From NCBI RefSeq assembly GCF_003594915.1, contig NZ_QZCS01000007.1:157571-221570 (forward strand): a stretch of DNA of 64,000 nucleotides, read 5' to 3'. Positions 50,024 to 59,080 of this stretch are shown here, in pieces. Within the stretch, counting starts at the first letter, position 1; each line of letters begins with the position of its first letter. The notes beneath the pieces are model-generated. The model saw only the letters and a list, made by a program, of their open reading frames with translations. It did no database searches and had not been told where the DNA came from. The stretch comes from Enterobacter chuandaensis. GTDB lineage: Bacteria > Pseudomonadota > Gammaproteobacteria > Enterobacterales > Enterobacteriaceae. The position numbers were made by a program, and so were the translations under genes.

Positions 50024-50111
50024 AACTCCGTCGAAGCAACTGCGCTCTCCGGGCATAACTATGGTAAATTGCACGCCATTCTGATGGTTTGTTAGTTGAA
50101 ACGTTGCTCTA

Positions 50112-51341
50112 ATGTCGAAAATTTGGTCAAAAGATGAGACTCTCTGGAGTTTCGCTCTCTATGGCACGGCCGTGGGCGCAGGAACGCTGTTCTTGCCCAT
50201 TCAGCTGGGCTCCGCAGGCGCTATTGTCCTGTTTATTACCGCCCTTGTGGCCTATCCGCTAACCTACTGGCCGCACCGCGCGCTGGCGCAATTTATTCTA
50301 TCTTCAAAAACAAAAGGTAATGAAGGGATCACCGGGGCCGTCTCCCACTACTACGGTAAAAAGATTGGCAATCTGATCACCACGCTCTATTTCATCGCCT
50401 TCTTCGTGGTGGTGCAGATTTATGCGGTGGCCATTACCAACTCGCTCACGGAGCAGCTGGCAAAACACCTGACGGTGGATACCGCCGTTCGCGTGCTGGT
50501 CAGTTTTGGCGTGGTGCTGGTGCTGAATCTGATTTTCCTGATGGGACGGCATATCACCATAAAAGTGATGGGCTTCCTGGTGTTTCCGCTGATTGCCTAT
50601 TTCCTGTTTGTCTCGCTCTATCTGACCGGCAGCTGGCAGCCCGCGTTGCTCACCAGCCAGATGGCGTTCGATAGCCATACCGTACATCAGATTTGGATTT
50701 CAATCCCGGTGATGGTGTTTGCCTTCAGCCATACCCCGATTATCTCAACATTTGCCGTTGACCGTCGTGAGAAGTTTGCTGACGCCGCCATGGATAAATG
50801 CAAGAAAATCATGAAGGTGGCGTACATGATTATCTGCCTGAGCGTGTTGTTCTTTGTCTTCAGCTGCCTGCTCTCTATCCCGCCGTCCTATATTGTGGCC
50901 GCCAAAGAGCAAGGGGTAACGATCCTGTCAGCGCTGTCGATGATGCCCTCTTCTCCCGCCTGGCTGGGCATTTCCGGGATTATCGTGGCGATTATTGCGA
51001 TGTCGAAATCGTTCCTCGGCACCTATTTTGGGGTGATTGAAGGGGCGACGGAGATCGTAAAGTCGTCGCTGAATCAGGTGGGGATTAAAAAGAGCCGCGC
51101 CTTTAACCGCGCGATTTCCATAATGGGGGTGTCGTTAATCACCTTTGCGGTCTGCTGCATTAACCCGAACGCCATCTCGATGATTTACGCCATCAGCGGC
51201 CCGCTTATCGCCATGATCCTGTTTATCATGCCGACGCTATCGACGTATCTGATCCCATCGCTGAAGCCATATCGCTCGATTGGCAGCCTGCTGACGCTGA
51301 TCGTCGGCGTGCTGTGCGTGTCGGTGATGTTCGTCGGTTAA
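50112..51341 (+). CDS. yqeG: Inner-membrane amino-acid transporter YqeG
   Basis: The 409-residue protein starts MSKIWSKDETLWSFALYGTAVGAG and belongs to the hydroxy/aromatic amino acid permease (SdaC/TdcC) family. About 11 hydrophobic segments are present, with the conserved N-terminal LYGTAVGAGTLFLPI and the central FAFSHTPIISTF. Length equals E. coli YqeG. The substrate is not firmly known, with serine-type amino acids likely by family. In K-12 it also follows yqeF, so the core order is kept apart from the inserted LysR/PACE pair. Confidence 0.93.
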   Translation: MSKIWSKDETLWSFALYGTAVGAGTLFLPIQLGSAGAIVLFITALVAYPLTYWPHRALAQFILSSKTKGNEGITGAVSHYYGKKIGNLITTLYFIAFFVVVQIYAVAITNSLTEQLAKHLTVDTAVRVLVSFGVVLVLNLIFLMGRHITIKVMGFLVFPLIAYFLFVSLYLTGSWQPALLTSQMAFDSHTVHQIWISIPVMVFAFSHTPIISTFAVDRREKFADAAMDKCKKIMKVAYMIICLSVLFFVFSCLLSIPPSYIVAAKEQGVTILSALSMMPSSPAWLGISGIIVAIIAMSKSFLGTYFGVIEGATEIVKSSLNQVGIKKSRAFNRAISIMGVSLITFAVCCINPNAISMIYAISGPLIAMILFIMPTLSTYLIPSLKPYRSIGSLLTLIVGVLCVSVMFVG

Positions 51342-51351
51342 ACGAGCTCGT

Positions 51352-51370
51352 GCCCGGCGAGCTGCCGGGC
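51352..51370. terminator. Hairpin between yqeG and yjdJ
   Basis: The stem GCCCGGC/GCCGGGC with loop GAGCT lies between convergent genes. No T tract is seen. Confidence 0.45.
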
Positions 51371-51377
51371 GCGTGAT

Positions 51378-51650
51378 TTACGCCCGAATATCGTCATACT
51401 CGCGCGTATTATCAAACTCATGTTTCGCAAACGGGCACAGCGGAATAATTTTACGGTTCTCACCGCGCATCTTTTCCACCACTTTCGCCACCAGCTGTTT
51501 GCCAACGCCCTGCCCCTTCAGGCTCGGATCGACATCGGTATGCTCGATAATGCTCAGGTGCTCGCCGGTCGGCACGAAGACAATCTCCGCGACCTGATTT
51601 CCGTCAGCATCGTTCACGTAAAACTTGTTATGGCCTTCCAGAATATCCAT
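51378..51650 (-). CDS. yjdJ: YjdJ-family GNAT-like acetyltransferase
   Basis: The 90-residue minimal GNAT protein starts [20 protein letters not shown] and has [20 protein letters not shown] as the acetyl-CoA loop, with the family's CPFAKHEFD near the end, whose cysteine is conserved. Length equals E. coli YjdJ. It follows yjdI by 10 bases, as in E. coli where the pair lies next to dcuSR. Here the pair again adjoins a DcuS/CitA-type two-component system, which is different from dcuSR. The substrate is unknown. Confidence 0.9.
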   Translation of the reverse strand: MDILEGHNKFYVNDADGNQVAEIVFVPTGEHLSIIEHTDVDPSLKGQGVGKQLVAKVVEKMRGENRKIIPLCPFAKHEFDNTREYDDIRA

Positions 51651-51660
51651 GGTTCCTCGC

Positions 51661-51891
51661 TTATTTTTGGCGGTACTTCAGCGCACCGCTCGGGCAGGTA
51701 TCAATCACGCGTATAACCGTTTCCACGTCGACTTCGTCAGGAATAATCCACGGCTTACGTTTCAGATTAAACAGCTTTGCGCTCCCACGCACGCAGTTAC
51801 CTGAATGTTTGCAGATCCCGGTGTTGAAGTAGACGTCAATTTTCTCGCCGGTATAGGCCCGGTAACCCGCATCCAGTAGTTCTTTATCCAT
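51661..51891 (-). CDS. yjdI: YjdI-family iron-sulfur (Divergent 4Fe-4S) protein
   Basis: The 76-residue protein carries [12 protein letters not shown] and [11 protein letters not shown], the cysteine set of the Fer4_19 / mono-cluster domain family. It is homologous to E. coli YjdI. It forms an operon with yjdJ, 10 bases away. Its partner and reaction are unknown. It is divergent from the sensor kinase gene at 52070, with a 178-base gap. Confidence 0.9.
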   Translation of the reverse strand: MDKELLDAGYRAYTGEKIDVYFNTGICKHSGNCVRGSAKLFNLKRKPWIIPDEVDVETVIRVIDTCPSGALKYRQK

Positions 51892-52069
51892 GACATTGCC
51901 TCTGTAATTATTATCGTAATGAATGAAGCATAGCCTTACGGGATCCTGATAGCTATAACGCCGAAAACGAAAAGCCAGGTCACAACTCTTTTCTCGCCAG
52001 ATTGCGTCCCCCAGTGCTGCATGTCACGCTCCGAAAATGTCTTCCTACTGCATGGCTACCGCGGATTGA

Positions 52070-53710
52070 ATGAAACGCAGACTCTCTTTTCAGGTAAAGC
52101 TGTTTTTAGCGCTGGTGTGCTTCTCCTGCCTGCTGTTAGTTCTGCTGGGAACGATCCTGTTTCATTTTATTGACCGACAGCTTCATCACGATTTGGGCCA
52201 GCGCGCCCGGGTTCAGGCCAGTGAAATCGCCCTGATACCGGGTCTGGCAGAAAGGGTGGCAGCCAGAGATATTCCCGGTATCGCCCGCTTAATACAGCCG
52301 CTGCGTGCCGAAAGCGATGCCAGCTATATTGTGATTGGCGATACCCGGGAACAGCACCTTTATCATTCGGAATCACCGGAGCGCATTAATTTACCGATGA
52401 TCGGGGGGGATAATGCGGAGGTGTTAAAAGGCAAAACCATTATTTCCGTGCGTCAGGGCGGGATTGGGGTGTCGCTGCGCAGTAAAGCGCCAATCTTTAA
52501 TGCGCAGCATCAGGTGATTGGCATCGTCTCGGTCGGCTATCTAACCTCGTATATCGCCAATATTAACGCCCACATTCTCTGGCAGGCTGGACTGTACGGT
52601 ATTGCCCTTCTGCTGTTGCTGTTTATTTTCTCCTGGCTGTTTACCCGCAATCTTAAAAAGCAGATGTTCCGCCTTGAGCCGAAAGATATCGCTCAGCTGG
52701 TTTTGCAGCAACGTGCGCTATTAGAAGCCATGTATGAAGGGGTATTTGCCGTCAATGAAGAGAAGCAGCTGATTTTAATTAACCGGGCAGCCAGGGAGAT
52801 GCTGGATATTCATCAAAGTGAAAAAGAACTTATCGGCAAACCGCTGGAAGAGGTTTTGCAGACGTCGCCGGGATTTTTATCCCAGCGCTACGCCTCGGTA
52901 AGCGCTGGCCGCCACGATCAGATTGCAGTACTTAACCAGCGAGAGGTCATCGTTAACCGCGTGGCGATTGAGGTCGAGCCCGGCGTTGAAAGCGGATGGG
53001 TATACAGCTTTCGCGACAAAAACGACATTAACACCCTCAGCAGCCAGCTGAGCCAGATCAAGCGCTATGCGGACAACCTGCGCATTATGCGCCACGAACA
53101 GCTGAACTGGACCGCGACGCTGGTGGGGTTGCTGCAGATGAAGCACTATGACGAGGCAATTCGTTACATCCAGGTCCAGTCAGAAGGCGCGCAGCGCGTG
53201 CTGGACTTCGTTTCGGCCCATTTTTCCTCTCCGGCCCTGTGCGGGCTGCTGTTAGGAAAATACGTCAGCGCGCGCGAAAAAGGTATTGAACTGCAGTTTG
53301 ACCCGGCCTGTCAGCTCACCCGCATGCCCGCCGCCATCAACGAAACGGAGCTGATGTCCGTGATCGGTAACCTGCTGGATAACGCCGTGGATGCCACGCT
53401 GAAGGCGTCCGTTCACGCGCCGGTGGAAGTTTACATTTCTGACCGCAATCAGGAATTGTTGATAGAGGTGGCAGACAGAGGCTGCGGTGTAGATGAGGCG
53501 GTGAAGCCACACATTTTCCGCCAGGGTTTCAGCAGCAAACCGGAAAGTGAGAACGACATTGTGGGTACCGAGCACGGCATTGGCCTGTTTCTGGTGGCAG
53601 GCTATATCAGGAAGGCGGGCGGCAGCATAGAGCTCGCCGACAACACGCCACAGGGCACCATTTTTTCTGTGTTTATTCCCAATGGACAACAGCATGACCC
53701 GACCACTTGA
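52070..53710 (+). CDS. CitA/DpiB-type sensor histidine kinase
   Basis: The 546-residue kinase has a membrane segment at about 9-31, a periplasmic PAS-like sensor (about 32-170, SYIVIGDTREQHLYHSES, SLRSKAPIFNAQHQVIGIVSVGY), a second membrane segment (about 172-195), a cytoplasmic PAS (YEGVFAVNEEKQLILINRAA) and a kinase core with the phosphohistidine His342 in MRHEQLNW and the ATP-site motifs NLLDNAVDAT, DRGCGV and GTEHGIGLFL. The closest recalled relatives are DpiB and CitA, which sense citrate. The R-L-Y/F-H motif that binds citrate in CitA is H-L-Y-H here, so the ligand may differ. It overlaps the regulator gene by 17 bases. Confidence 0.9.
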   Translation: MKRRLSFQVKLFLALVCFSCLLLVLLGTILFHFIDRQLHHDLGQRARVQASEIALIPGLAERVAARDIPGIARLIQPLRAESDASYIVIGDTREQHLYHSESPERINLPMIGGDNAEVLKGKTIISVRQGGIGVSLRSKAPIFNAQHQVIGIVSVGYLTSYIANINAHILWQAGLYGIALLLLLFIFSWLFTRNLKKQMFRLEPKDIAQLVLQQRALLEAMYEGVFAVNEEKQLILINRAAREMLDIHQSEKELIGKPLEEVLQTSPGFLSQRYASVSAGRHDQIAVLNQREVIVNRVAIEVEPGVESGWVYSFRDKNDINTLSSQLSQIKRYADNLRIMRHEQLNWTATLVGLLQMKHYDEAIRYIQVQSEGAQRVLDFVSAHFSSPALCGLLLGKYVSAREKGIELQFDPACQLTRMPAAINETELMSVIGNLLDNAVDATLKASVHAPVEVYISDRNQELLIEVADRGCGVDEAVKPHIFRQGFSSKPESENDIVGTEHGIGLFLVAGYIRKAGGSIELADNTPQGTIFSVFIPNGQQHDPTT

Positions 53711-54389
53711 CGTTGTGATAGTTGAAGATGAACCGCATCTGGCGGAACTGCATCGCGAGTATATCGAGCAGAATTTCCATTTGCGCGTAGTGGGCATCGC
53801 CGCGTCGATTGCCCAGGCGTGCAGCCTGATTCGCGAGCATCAGCCGCGTCTGATCCTGCTGGATAACTATCTCCCGGACGGTAAAGGCGTGGAGTTAATC
53901 GACAACCCGCTGCTGAAAAGCTATGAATGCTCGGTGATCTTCATCACCGCCGCCAGCGATATGCAGACCTGCAGCCATGCCATGCGCAGCGGCGCGTTTG
54001 ACTACCTGATCAAGCCCGTCTTTTTCCAGCGCCTGCACGCCTCGCTGGAGCGGTTTATGCGCTTCGTCCACACCGTGCAGCAGGTGAAGGTTGTCGACCA
54101 GCACGCGCTGGATCGCCTGTTTAACCTGCCCGCTGCGGAGTCTTCGGTTACGCCGTCTACGAAGGGGATTGAGCCCCAAACGCTGGAACGGATCAAGCGT
54201 CTGTTTGCCGAACATCCCGACAGCGCGATGTCGGTGGAAGAGGTGGTGGAGAACGTGGGGATCAGCAAAACCACGGGGCGTCGCTACCTGGAATACTGCG
54301 TTGAAAGTGGGTTAATCAGCGTCGAAATGCTGTATGGCAATATCGGTCACCCACGGCGGCTATACCGCAAAGTCGACGATAAACCGTGA
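53694..54389 (+). CDS. CitB/DpiA-type response regulator
   Basis: The 231-residue regulator has a receiver domain (phospho-acceptor Asp57 in LILLDNYLPDG, acidic pair in VEDE) and a C-terminal DNA-binding region (EEVVENVGISKTTGRRYLEYCV), the CitB-type helix-turn-helix. The start at 53694 (MTRPLDVVIVEDE) aligns with DpiA; an ATG four codons upstream is possible. The stop of the kinase gene overlaps it by 17 bases. It likely activates the ABC transporter genes that follow 168 bases later. Confidence 0.9.
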   Translation: MTRPLDVVIVEDEPHLAELHREYIEQNFHLRVVGIAASIAQACSLIREHQPRLILLDNYLPDGKGVELIDNPLLKSYECSVIFITAASDMQTCSHAMRSGAFDYLIKPVFFQRLHASLERFMRFVHTVQQVKVVDQHALDRLFNLPAAESSVTPSTKGIEPQTLERIKRLFAEHPDSAMSVEEVVENVGISKTTGRRYLEYCVESGLISVEMLYGNIGHPRRLYRKVDDKP

Positions 54390-54557
54390 TCCGAAACCGT
54401 TCGTTAGCTAACGTTCGCGGATTTTATGGTGTTAATTGCTGAAACGACGGCGACAGTCACACTTCGGAATCATTGCCTGCTTCCCCCTATTGTGGGTGCA
54501 GCACCATGCGCTATGTTGACAATTAGTTCCTCAAATGTAACTAAAAGGTTAACTATA

Positions 54558-55646
54558 ATGTCGAACACGTTCCGAATTTCTCTGATTACCGCTACCGTCC
54601 TGTTCTCTGCTTCTGCACTGTCTGCCCTGCCGCAGGGGTATCCTGCTGAGTATCAAAAAGTTGTTGATGCCGCAACGAAAGAGGGCAAGGTGGTTATTTA
54701 CTCTACCACCGACACCAAAGCCGCCGGGCCGCTGATTGCGGGCTTCGAAAAAACCTACCCGGGCATCAAAGTTGAATACAACGACATGAACAGCACCGAG
54801 CTGTACAACCGTTTTATCAGCGAGCAGGCCTCCGGTGGTGGTAGCGGCGATGTGGTCTGGAGCTCCTCTATGGACACCGGGCTGAAGCTCGCCACCGATT
54901 ACGCCATGGAGTACAAATCGCCGGAGCAAAGTCAGCTGCCGAAATGGGCAGTCTGGAAAGATAAGGCGTACGGCACTACCTATGAACCAGTGGTTTTTAT
55001 CTATAACAAGCGCCTGATCCCGGCTGGCGACGTGCCGGATTCTCACGCCGCGCTGGCGAAGCTGATTGCCAGCCAGACGGACAAATTCAAGAGCAAAGTC
55101 ACCACCTACGACATCGAAAAATCGGGTCTTGGCTTTATGCTTTCCGTGCAGGATCACAAGGCCGATCCAAACTACTTTAAAACCCTGGCCGACGTCGCCA
55201 AAGGCGGCTTAGCGGTACAGTCATCAACAGGCACCATGATGGAGAGGGTCTCCTCCGGTGAAAACCTGATCGGCTTTAACATCCTTGGATCCTATGCAGA
55301 AGCGCGTGCGAAGAACGATCCTTCGCTCGGCATCTCGTATCCGAAAGATTACACGCTGGTGCTCTCCCGCGTGTCGTTCATCAGCCAGCAGGCGCAAAAC
55401 AGCAATGCGGCAAAACTGTGGCTGGACTATGTGCTGTCTGAAAAAGGGCAAAGCATTCTGGCCAATCAGGCGGATATTCCTTCCATCCGTAACGATATCG
55501 AAGGCAAAAATGATATCGACGGCCTGACCAAAATACTCGGTAACGCGCTGAAGCCGATCCCGGTTGATGAAACGCTGCTGGAGTATCTGCAGCCGAAAAA
55601 ACGTCTGGAGTACATCAAAGAGTGGCGTGCAGCCGCCGCTAAATAA
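54558..55646 (+). CDS. ABC transporter substrate-binding protein (AfuA/FbpA-like)
   Basis: The 362-residue periplasmic binding protein has a signal peptide (MSNTFRISLITATVLFSASA, cleavage near SALSA) and then the family core GKVVIYSTTDTKAAGPLI. The start at 54558 has AAAAGG upstream and puts the signal first; a longer frame from 54426 adds a non-signal stretch. Proteins of this family are often called iron-binding, but the adjacent tyrosine pair that binds Fe(III) in FbpA is absent: the equivalent stretch reads GFNILGSYAEAR. The substrate is therefore open; AfuA relatives bind sugar phosphates. Confidence 0.88.
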   Translation: MSNTFRISLITATVLFSASALSALPQGYPAEYQKVVDAATKEGKVVIYSTTDTKAAGPLIAGFEKTYPGIKVEYNDMNSTELYNRFISEQASGGGSGDVVWSSSMDTGLKLATDYAMEYKSPEQSQLPKWAVWKDKAYGTTYEPVVFIYNKRLIPAGDVPDSHAALAKLIASQTDKFKSKVTTYDIEKSGLGFMLSVQDHKADPNYFKTLADVAKGGLAVQSSTGTMMERVSSGENLIGFNILGSYAEARAKNDPSLGISYPKDYTLVLSRVSFISQQAQNSNAAKLWLDYVLSEKGQSILANQADIPSIRNDIEGKNDIDGLTKILGNALKPIPVDETLLEYLQPKKRLEYIKEWRAAAAK

Positions 55647-55725
55647 GCGTTCGGGCGCGGCGCACGCCGTCGCGCTCCCTATCGACTGAGTTCGTTTTGC
55701 TGGGCTGCAACACCAGGGATACCCC

Positions 55726-57495
55726 ATGAATACATTACGCAGAAAGTGGCAAAGCCTGCCGCGCGGCATCGTCGTGCTGATAACCGCTCTGGTTATCTAC
55801 ACGCCGCTGTCGTTTATCGTGATACAGAGCTTCCTGTCCGCTCCATTCTTTTCTCCGGCAAAAGAGTGGAGCCTTGAATCATTTGGCTTTATCTTCACTG
55901 ACCCTGATTTCTATAAGGCCCTGAGAAGCGGCTTTATTCTCGCCTTCGGGCTGGTCATCATCGCCATTCCGCTGGGTGGCGTGCTGGCGTTTCTGATGGT
56001 TCGCACCGACCTGCCCGGTCGCCGCCTGATTGAACCGCTGATCCTGGTCCCGATTTTCGTATCGCCGATGGTGCTCGGCTTTGGCTATGTGGTGGCAGCC
56101 GGTCCGGTGGGCTTTCTCTCCCTGTGGGCGCAGGCGCTGATCGGCTTTGTGCCGTGGAACATCTATGACATGTCGAGCATCGTGGTCATTGCTGGACTGA
56201 CGCACGTGCCGCATGCCTATCTCTATATTTCATCCGCGCTGCGCAGCGTCGGCTCTGATGTGGAAGAAGCCGCGCGCGTTGCGGGTGCCTCCCCGCTGCA
56301 GGTGATGACCTCTGTCAGCCTGCCGATGGTGCGGCCATCGATCCTGTACGCCATCGTGCTGCTGTTCTTCCTCGGGCTGGAAGTGTTTGGCCTGATGCTG
56401 GTGCTCGGCGATCCGGAAGGCAACATGGTGCTGGCAACCTACCTGTATCAGCTGACGAACAAACTCGGCACGCCTTCCTATCACCTGATGGCGGCGGTTG
56501 CCGTGGTGCTGATCTGCATCACCATCCCGCTGGTGATGCTCCAGCGCCGTCTGATGCGCACCGCCAACCGCTTCGTCACGATGAAAGGGAAAGCCTCACA
56601 GGCTCGCGCGTTACCGCTGGGCAAGTGGCGCTGGGTTGCCGGGGCGGTGGTTGCCTTCTGGCTCACCGTCACCATCGGCGTGCCGCTGCTCGGCGTGGTG
56701 CTGCGCGCGTTTATCTCCAACTGGGGCGTCGGCGTTTCGCTGTGGGATGAGCTTTCGCTGAGCACTTTCCGCACCATCTGGGCACAGCCCAACCTGCTGC
56801 GCGCCATCGTCAACTCCATGGCAATTGGGGTGATTGGCGGCGCGCTGGCCGTGGCGTGCTACCTGTTCGTCGGGATAGCGATGCACCGCAAACCGGATAA
56901 CACCACGCGCTTCCTGGACTACAGCGTGCTGGTGCCGCGCGCCGTGCCTGGCCTGCTTGCCGGTCTGGCGTTCCTGTGGGTGTTCCTGTTCCTGCCGATG
57001 TGGCTGGACAACTCGCTGAAATCCGGCTGGCTTTCCGGGTTCGCCTGGACCGACTGGATGCGCGAGAACGTCATCGTCTGGCTGCGCTCGCTGCGCAGCA
57101 CCATTTTCAGCGTCTGGCTGGCCTATACCGTGGTGTGGATGGCTTACGGGCTGAGGCTTATCTCTTCCACGCTGCTGCAGGTGGGGCCGGAGCTTGAAGA
57201 GGCGGCGCGCAGCACCGGGGCGACGCGCGGGCAGATCACCCGCCATGTGACCATTCCGCTCTCCCGCTACGGTCTTATCGGTTCGTGGCTGCTGATGTTC
57301 CTGATCTTTGAACGCGAATACTCAACGGGTGTGTACCTGCTTTCCCCCGGCACGGAGACCATCGGCTCAATGCTGGTTTCCCTCTGGGCCGCGGGCGCCA
57401 TTGATATCGTGGCGGCGCTCTCTTTCATTAATATCCTGCTGGTCGTGGTAGGGCTGGGCATTGCCCTTCGTTTCGGAGTGAAAATACATGATTGA
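55726..57495 (+). CDS. ABC transporter fused permease (two-domain, FbpB-like)
   Basis: The 589-residue protein has about 12 membrane segments in two homologous halves. Each half has an EAA loop contacting the ATPase: EEAARVAGASPLQVMTSVSLP near residue 183 and EEAARSTGATRGQITRHVTIP near residue 490. Such fusions are typical of iron-type (FbpB) and related importers. It lies 79 bases downstream of the binding protein and overlaps the ATPase gene by 8 bases. Confidence 0.92.
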   Translation: MNTLRRKWQSLPRGIVVLITALVIYTPLSFIVIQSFLSAPFFSPAKEWSLESFGFIFTDPDFYKALRSGFILAFGLVIIAIPLGGVLAFLMVRTDLPGRRLIEPLILVPIFVSPMVLGFGYVVAAGPVGFLSLWAQALIGFVPWNIYDMSSIVVIAGLTHVPHAYLYISSALRSVGSDVEEAARVAGASPLQVMTSVSLPMVRPSILYAIVLLFFLGLEVFGLMLVLGDPEGNMVLATYLYQLTNKLGTPSYHLMAAVAVVLICITIPLVMLQRRLMRTANRFVTMKGKASQARALPLGKWRWVAGAVVAFWLTVTIGVPLLGVVLRAFISNWGVGVSLWDELSLSTFRTIWAQPNLLRAIVNSMAIGVIGGALAVACYLFVGIAMHRKPDNTTRFLDYSVLVPRAVPGLLAGLAFLWVFLFLPMWLDNSLKSGWLSGFAWTDWMRENVIVWLRSLRSTIFSVWLAYTVVWMAYGLRLISSTLLQVGPELEEAARSTGATRGQITRHVTIPLSRYGLIGSWLLMFLIFEREYSTGVYLLSPGTETIGSMLVSLWAAGAIDIVAALSFINILLVVVGLGIALRFGVKIHD

Positions 57496-58558
57496 ATTAG
57501 CGGTTGACGATCTGCACTTAACCTACGGCGACAATCCTGTTTTAAAAGGTGTCTCCATGAACCTGAAGCGCGGCGAAGTGGTCTCCCTGTTAGGCCCCTC
57601 CGGCAGCGGTAAAACCACCCTGCTGCGTGCCGTCGCGGGTCTGGAAAAACCGACGCAGGGATCGATTGTCATTGGCAGCAATAAAGTTTACGACGGCACG
57701 CCGCGCAGTGAGATCCCGGCGGAAGAGCGTAACCTGGGGCTGGTGTTCCAGTCCTATGCCCTGTGGCCGCACAAAACCGTGTTTGAAAACGTGGCCTATC
57801 CGCTCAAGCTGCGCAAAGTTCCGGCCAAAGAGATCCAGCAGCGCGTGCAGGACGTGCTGGACCAGCTGGGTCTGGGCCATCTTGGTAAACGTCACCCGCA
57901 CCAGCTCTCCGGCGGGCAACAGCAGCGCGTGGCGATTGGCCGGGCGCTGGTGTACAACCCACCGGTGATTTTGCTGGACGAGCCGCTCTCTAATCTCGAC
58001 GCCAAGCTGCGCGAAGAGGCCCGCGTGTTCCTGCGCGAGCTGATTATCAAGCTCGGGTTATCCGCGCTGATGGTGACGCACGACCAGAACGAAGCGATGT
58101 CCATATCCGACCGCATCCTGCTGCTTAACAACGGCAAAATTGAGCAACAGGGCACGCCGCAGGAGATGTACGGCTCGCCGAAAACGCTGTTTACCGCCGA
58201 GTTTATGGGCAGCAACAACCGTCTGCACGGCAAGGTCAGCGAAGTGCGCGACGGCAGAGCGCGCATCGAAGGAAAAGGCTGGATGCTGTGGGGTCAGGCC
58301 GCTGAAGGGGTGCAGAGCGGTGATGACGCTACGGCGGTGATCCGCGTCGAACGCGTGGCGGTGGTTGAGGGGCCCGGAGAAAATCAGCTTGAGCTGCCGC
58401 TGCTCACCAGCATGTATCTCGGCGACCGATGGGAGTACCTGTTCCGCACGGTGGGGGATGATTTTGTCATTCGTGCGTATGGGCATGAGGTGCGGGATCC
58501 GCAGCACTGCCACCTTTCGCTGCCGGAGAAGCATGTTTGGGTGTTTCCGAAAGGGTGA
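57488..58558 (+). CDS. ABC transporter ATP-binding protein
   Basis: The 356-residue ATPase has Walker A GPSGSGKT (residues 36-43), Q-loop VFQSYALWPHKTV, signature LSGGQQQRVAIGRAL, Walker B VILLDEPLSNLD and the switch histidine in LMVTHDQNEA. A C-terminal TOBE-type domain (about 240-356) is present. It is the last gene of the locus and ends in a strong hairpin at 58564. The TOBE domain suggests regulated or substrate-linked control, as in other importers of the PotA/FbpC group. Confidence 0.93.
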   Translation: MIELAVDDLHLTYGDNPVLKGVSMNLKRGEVVSLLGPSGSGKTTLLRAVAGLEKPTQGSIVIGSNKVYDGTPRSEIPAEERNLGLVFQSYALWPHKTVFENVAYPLKLRKVPAKEIQQRVQDVLDQLGLGHLGKRHPHQLSGGQQQRVAIGRALVYNPPVILLDEPLSNLDAKLREEARVFLRELIIKLGLSALMVTHDQNEAMSISDRILLLNNGKIEQQGTPQEMYGSPKTLFTAEFMGSNNRLHGKVSEVRDGRARIEGKGWMLWGQAAEGVQSGDDATAVIRVERVAVVEGPGENQLELPLLTSMYLGDRWEYLFRTVGDDFVIRAYGHEVRDPQHCHLSLPEKHVWVFPKG

Positions 58559-58563
58559 ATTTT

Positions 58564-58588
58564 AAAAGGCTGCGTAATGCAGCCTTTT
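58564..58588 (+). terminator. Terminator of the ABC transporter operon
   Basis: The ten-base stem AAAAGGCTGC/GCAGCCTTTT with loop GTAAT lies 6 bases past the ATPase stop. T's at its 3' end make it a good Rho-independent terminator. Confidence 0.85.
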
Positions 58589-58721
58589 ACGTTAGAAAAC
58601 AGGAACAGCGTACCAAAGATCCTCATTTTTAGGGCAGGATCGTCTGCCGAGGCGGAATAAGTCTATAAATGACTTTGAGGTCTTTGTTAAACCCGGGGTA
58701 ATTCAGGGGCGGTTTGTCCCC

Positions 58722-59078
58722 TTATTCTTTGGGATAAGAAAATTCAGCAGTGACTAAATGCGATTCTGATTTACCCGATTGGACGTCATACGCGAAGTTA
58801 TACCGCTCTCCAGGTGCAAACTTAAATCCGAACACAGGAAGACACCCACCTTTTTGAACATACACGGGCTTGTCATCAAAAATCTTGTGAAGAGAGTCGC
58901 TATTATCGCTGTTGATTTGGATAGCAGTAATCCGTTCCTGTGGCTCCAGTGGTGACACCACACAAACTTGATTATCTTTGATTAATGCCGTTGTAGATTC
59001 ACGATCTACCATTCGATCACCAGGCCCAGGGCATCCCGTTAAGATGAATACAACACCCAGCAACATTTTGTTCTTCAT
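58722..59078 (-). CDS. Small lipoprotein, possible T6SS-type immunity protein
   Basis: The 118-residue product starts MKNKMLLGVVFILTGCPGPG, a signal peptide ending in the lipobox LTGC with Cys16 lipidated. The mature part has two cysteines (NQVCVV, GGCLPVF) that could form a disulfide. The start at 59078 is chosen for the lipobox; upstream in-frame ATG would add 37 residues. It begins 2 bases after the stop of the metallopeptidase-like gene, so the two are cotranscribed. Its resemblance to proteins labelled T6SS immunity periplasmic lipoprotein is by recall, not by search. Confidence 0.65.
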   Translation of the reverse strand: MKNKMLLGVVFILTGCPGPGDRMVDRESTTALIKDNQVCVVSPLEPQERITAIQINSDNSDSLHKIFDDKPVYVQKGGCLPVFGFKFAPGERYNFAYDVQSGKSESHLVTAEFSYPKE

Positions 59079-59080
59079 GT

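Noticed and set aside
54516..54544. A promoter (TTGACA with TAACTA) just before the ABC binding-protein gene.
   Set aside because: The -10 would leave an mRNA leader of only a few bases before the ATG at 54558 and would overlap its ribosome site.
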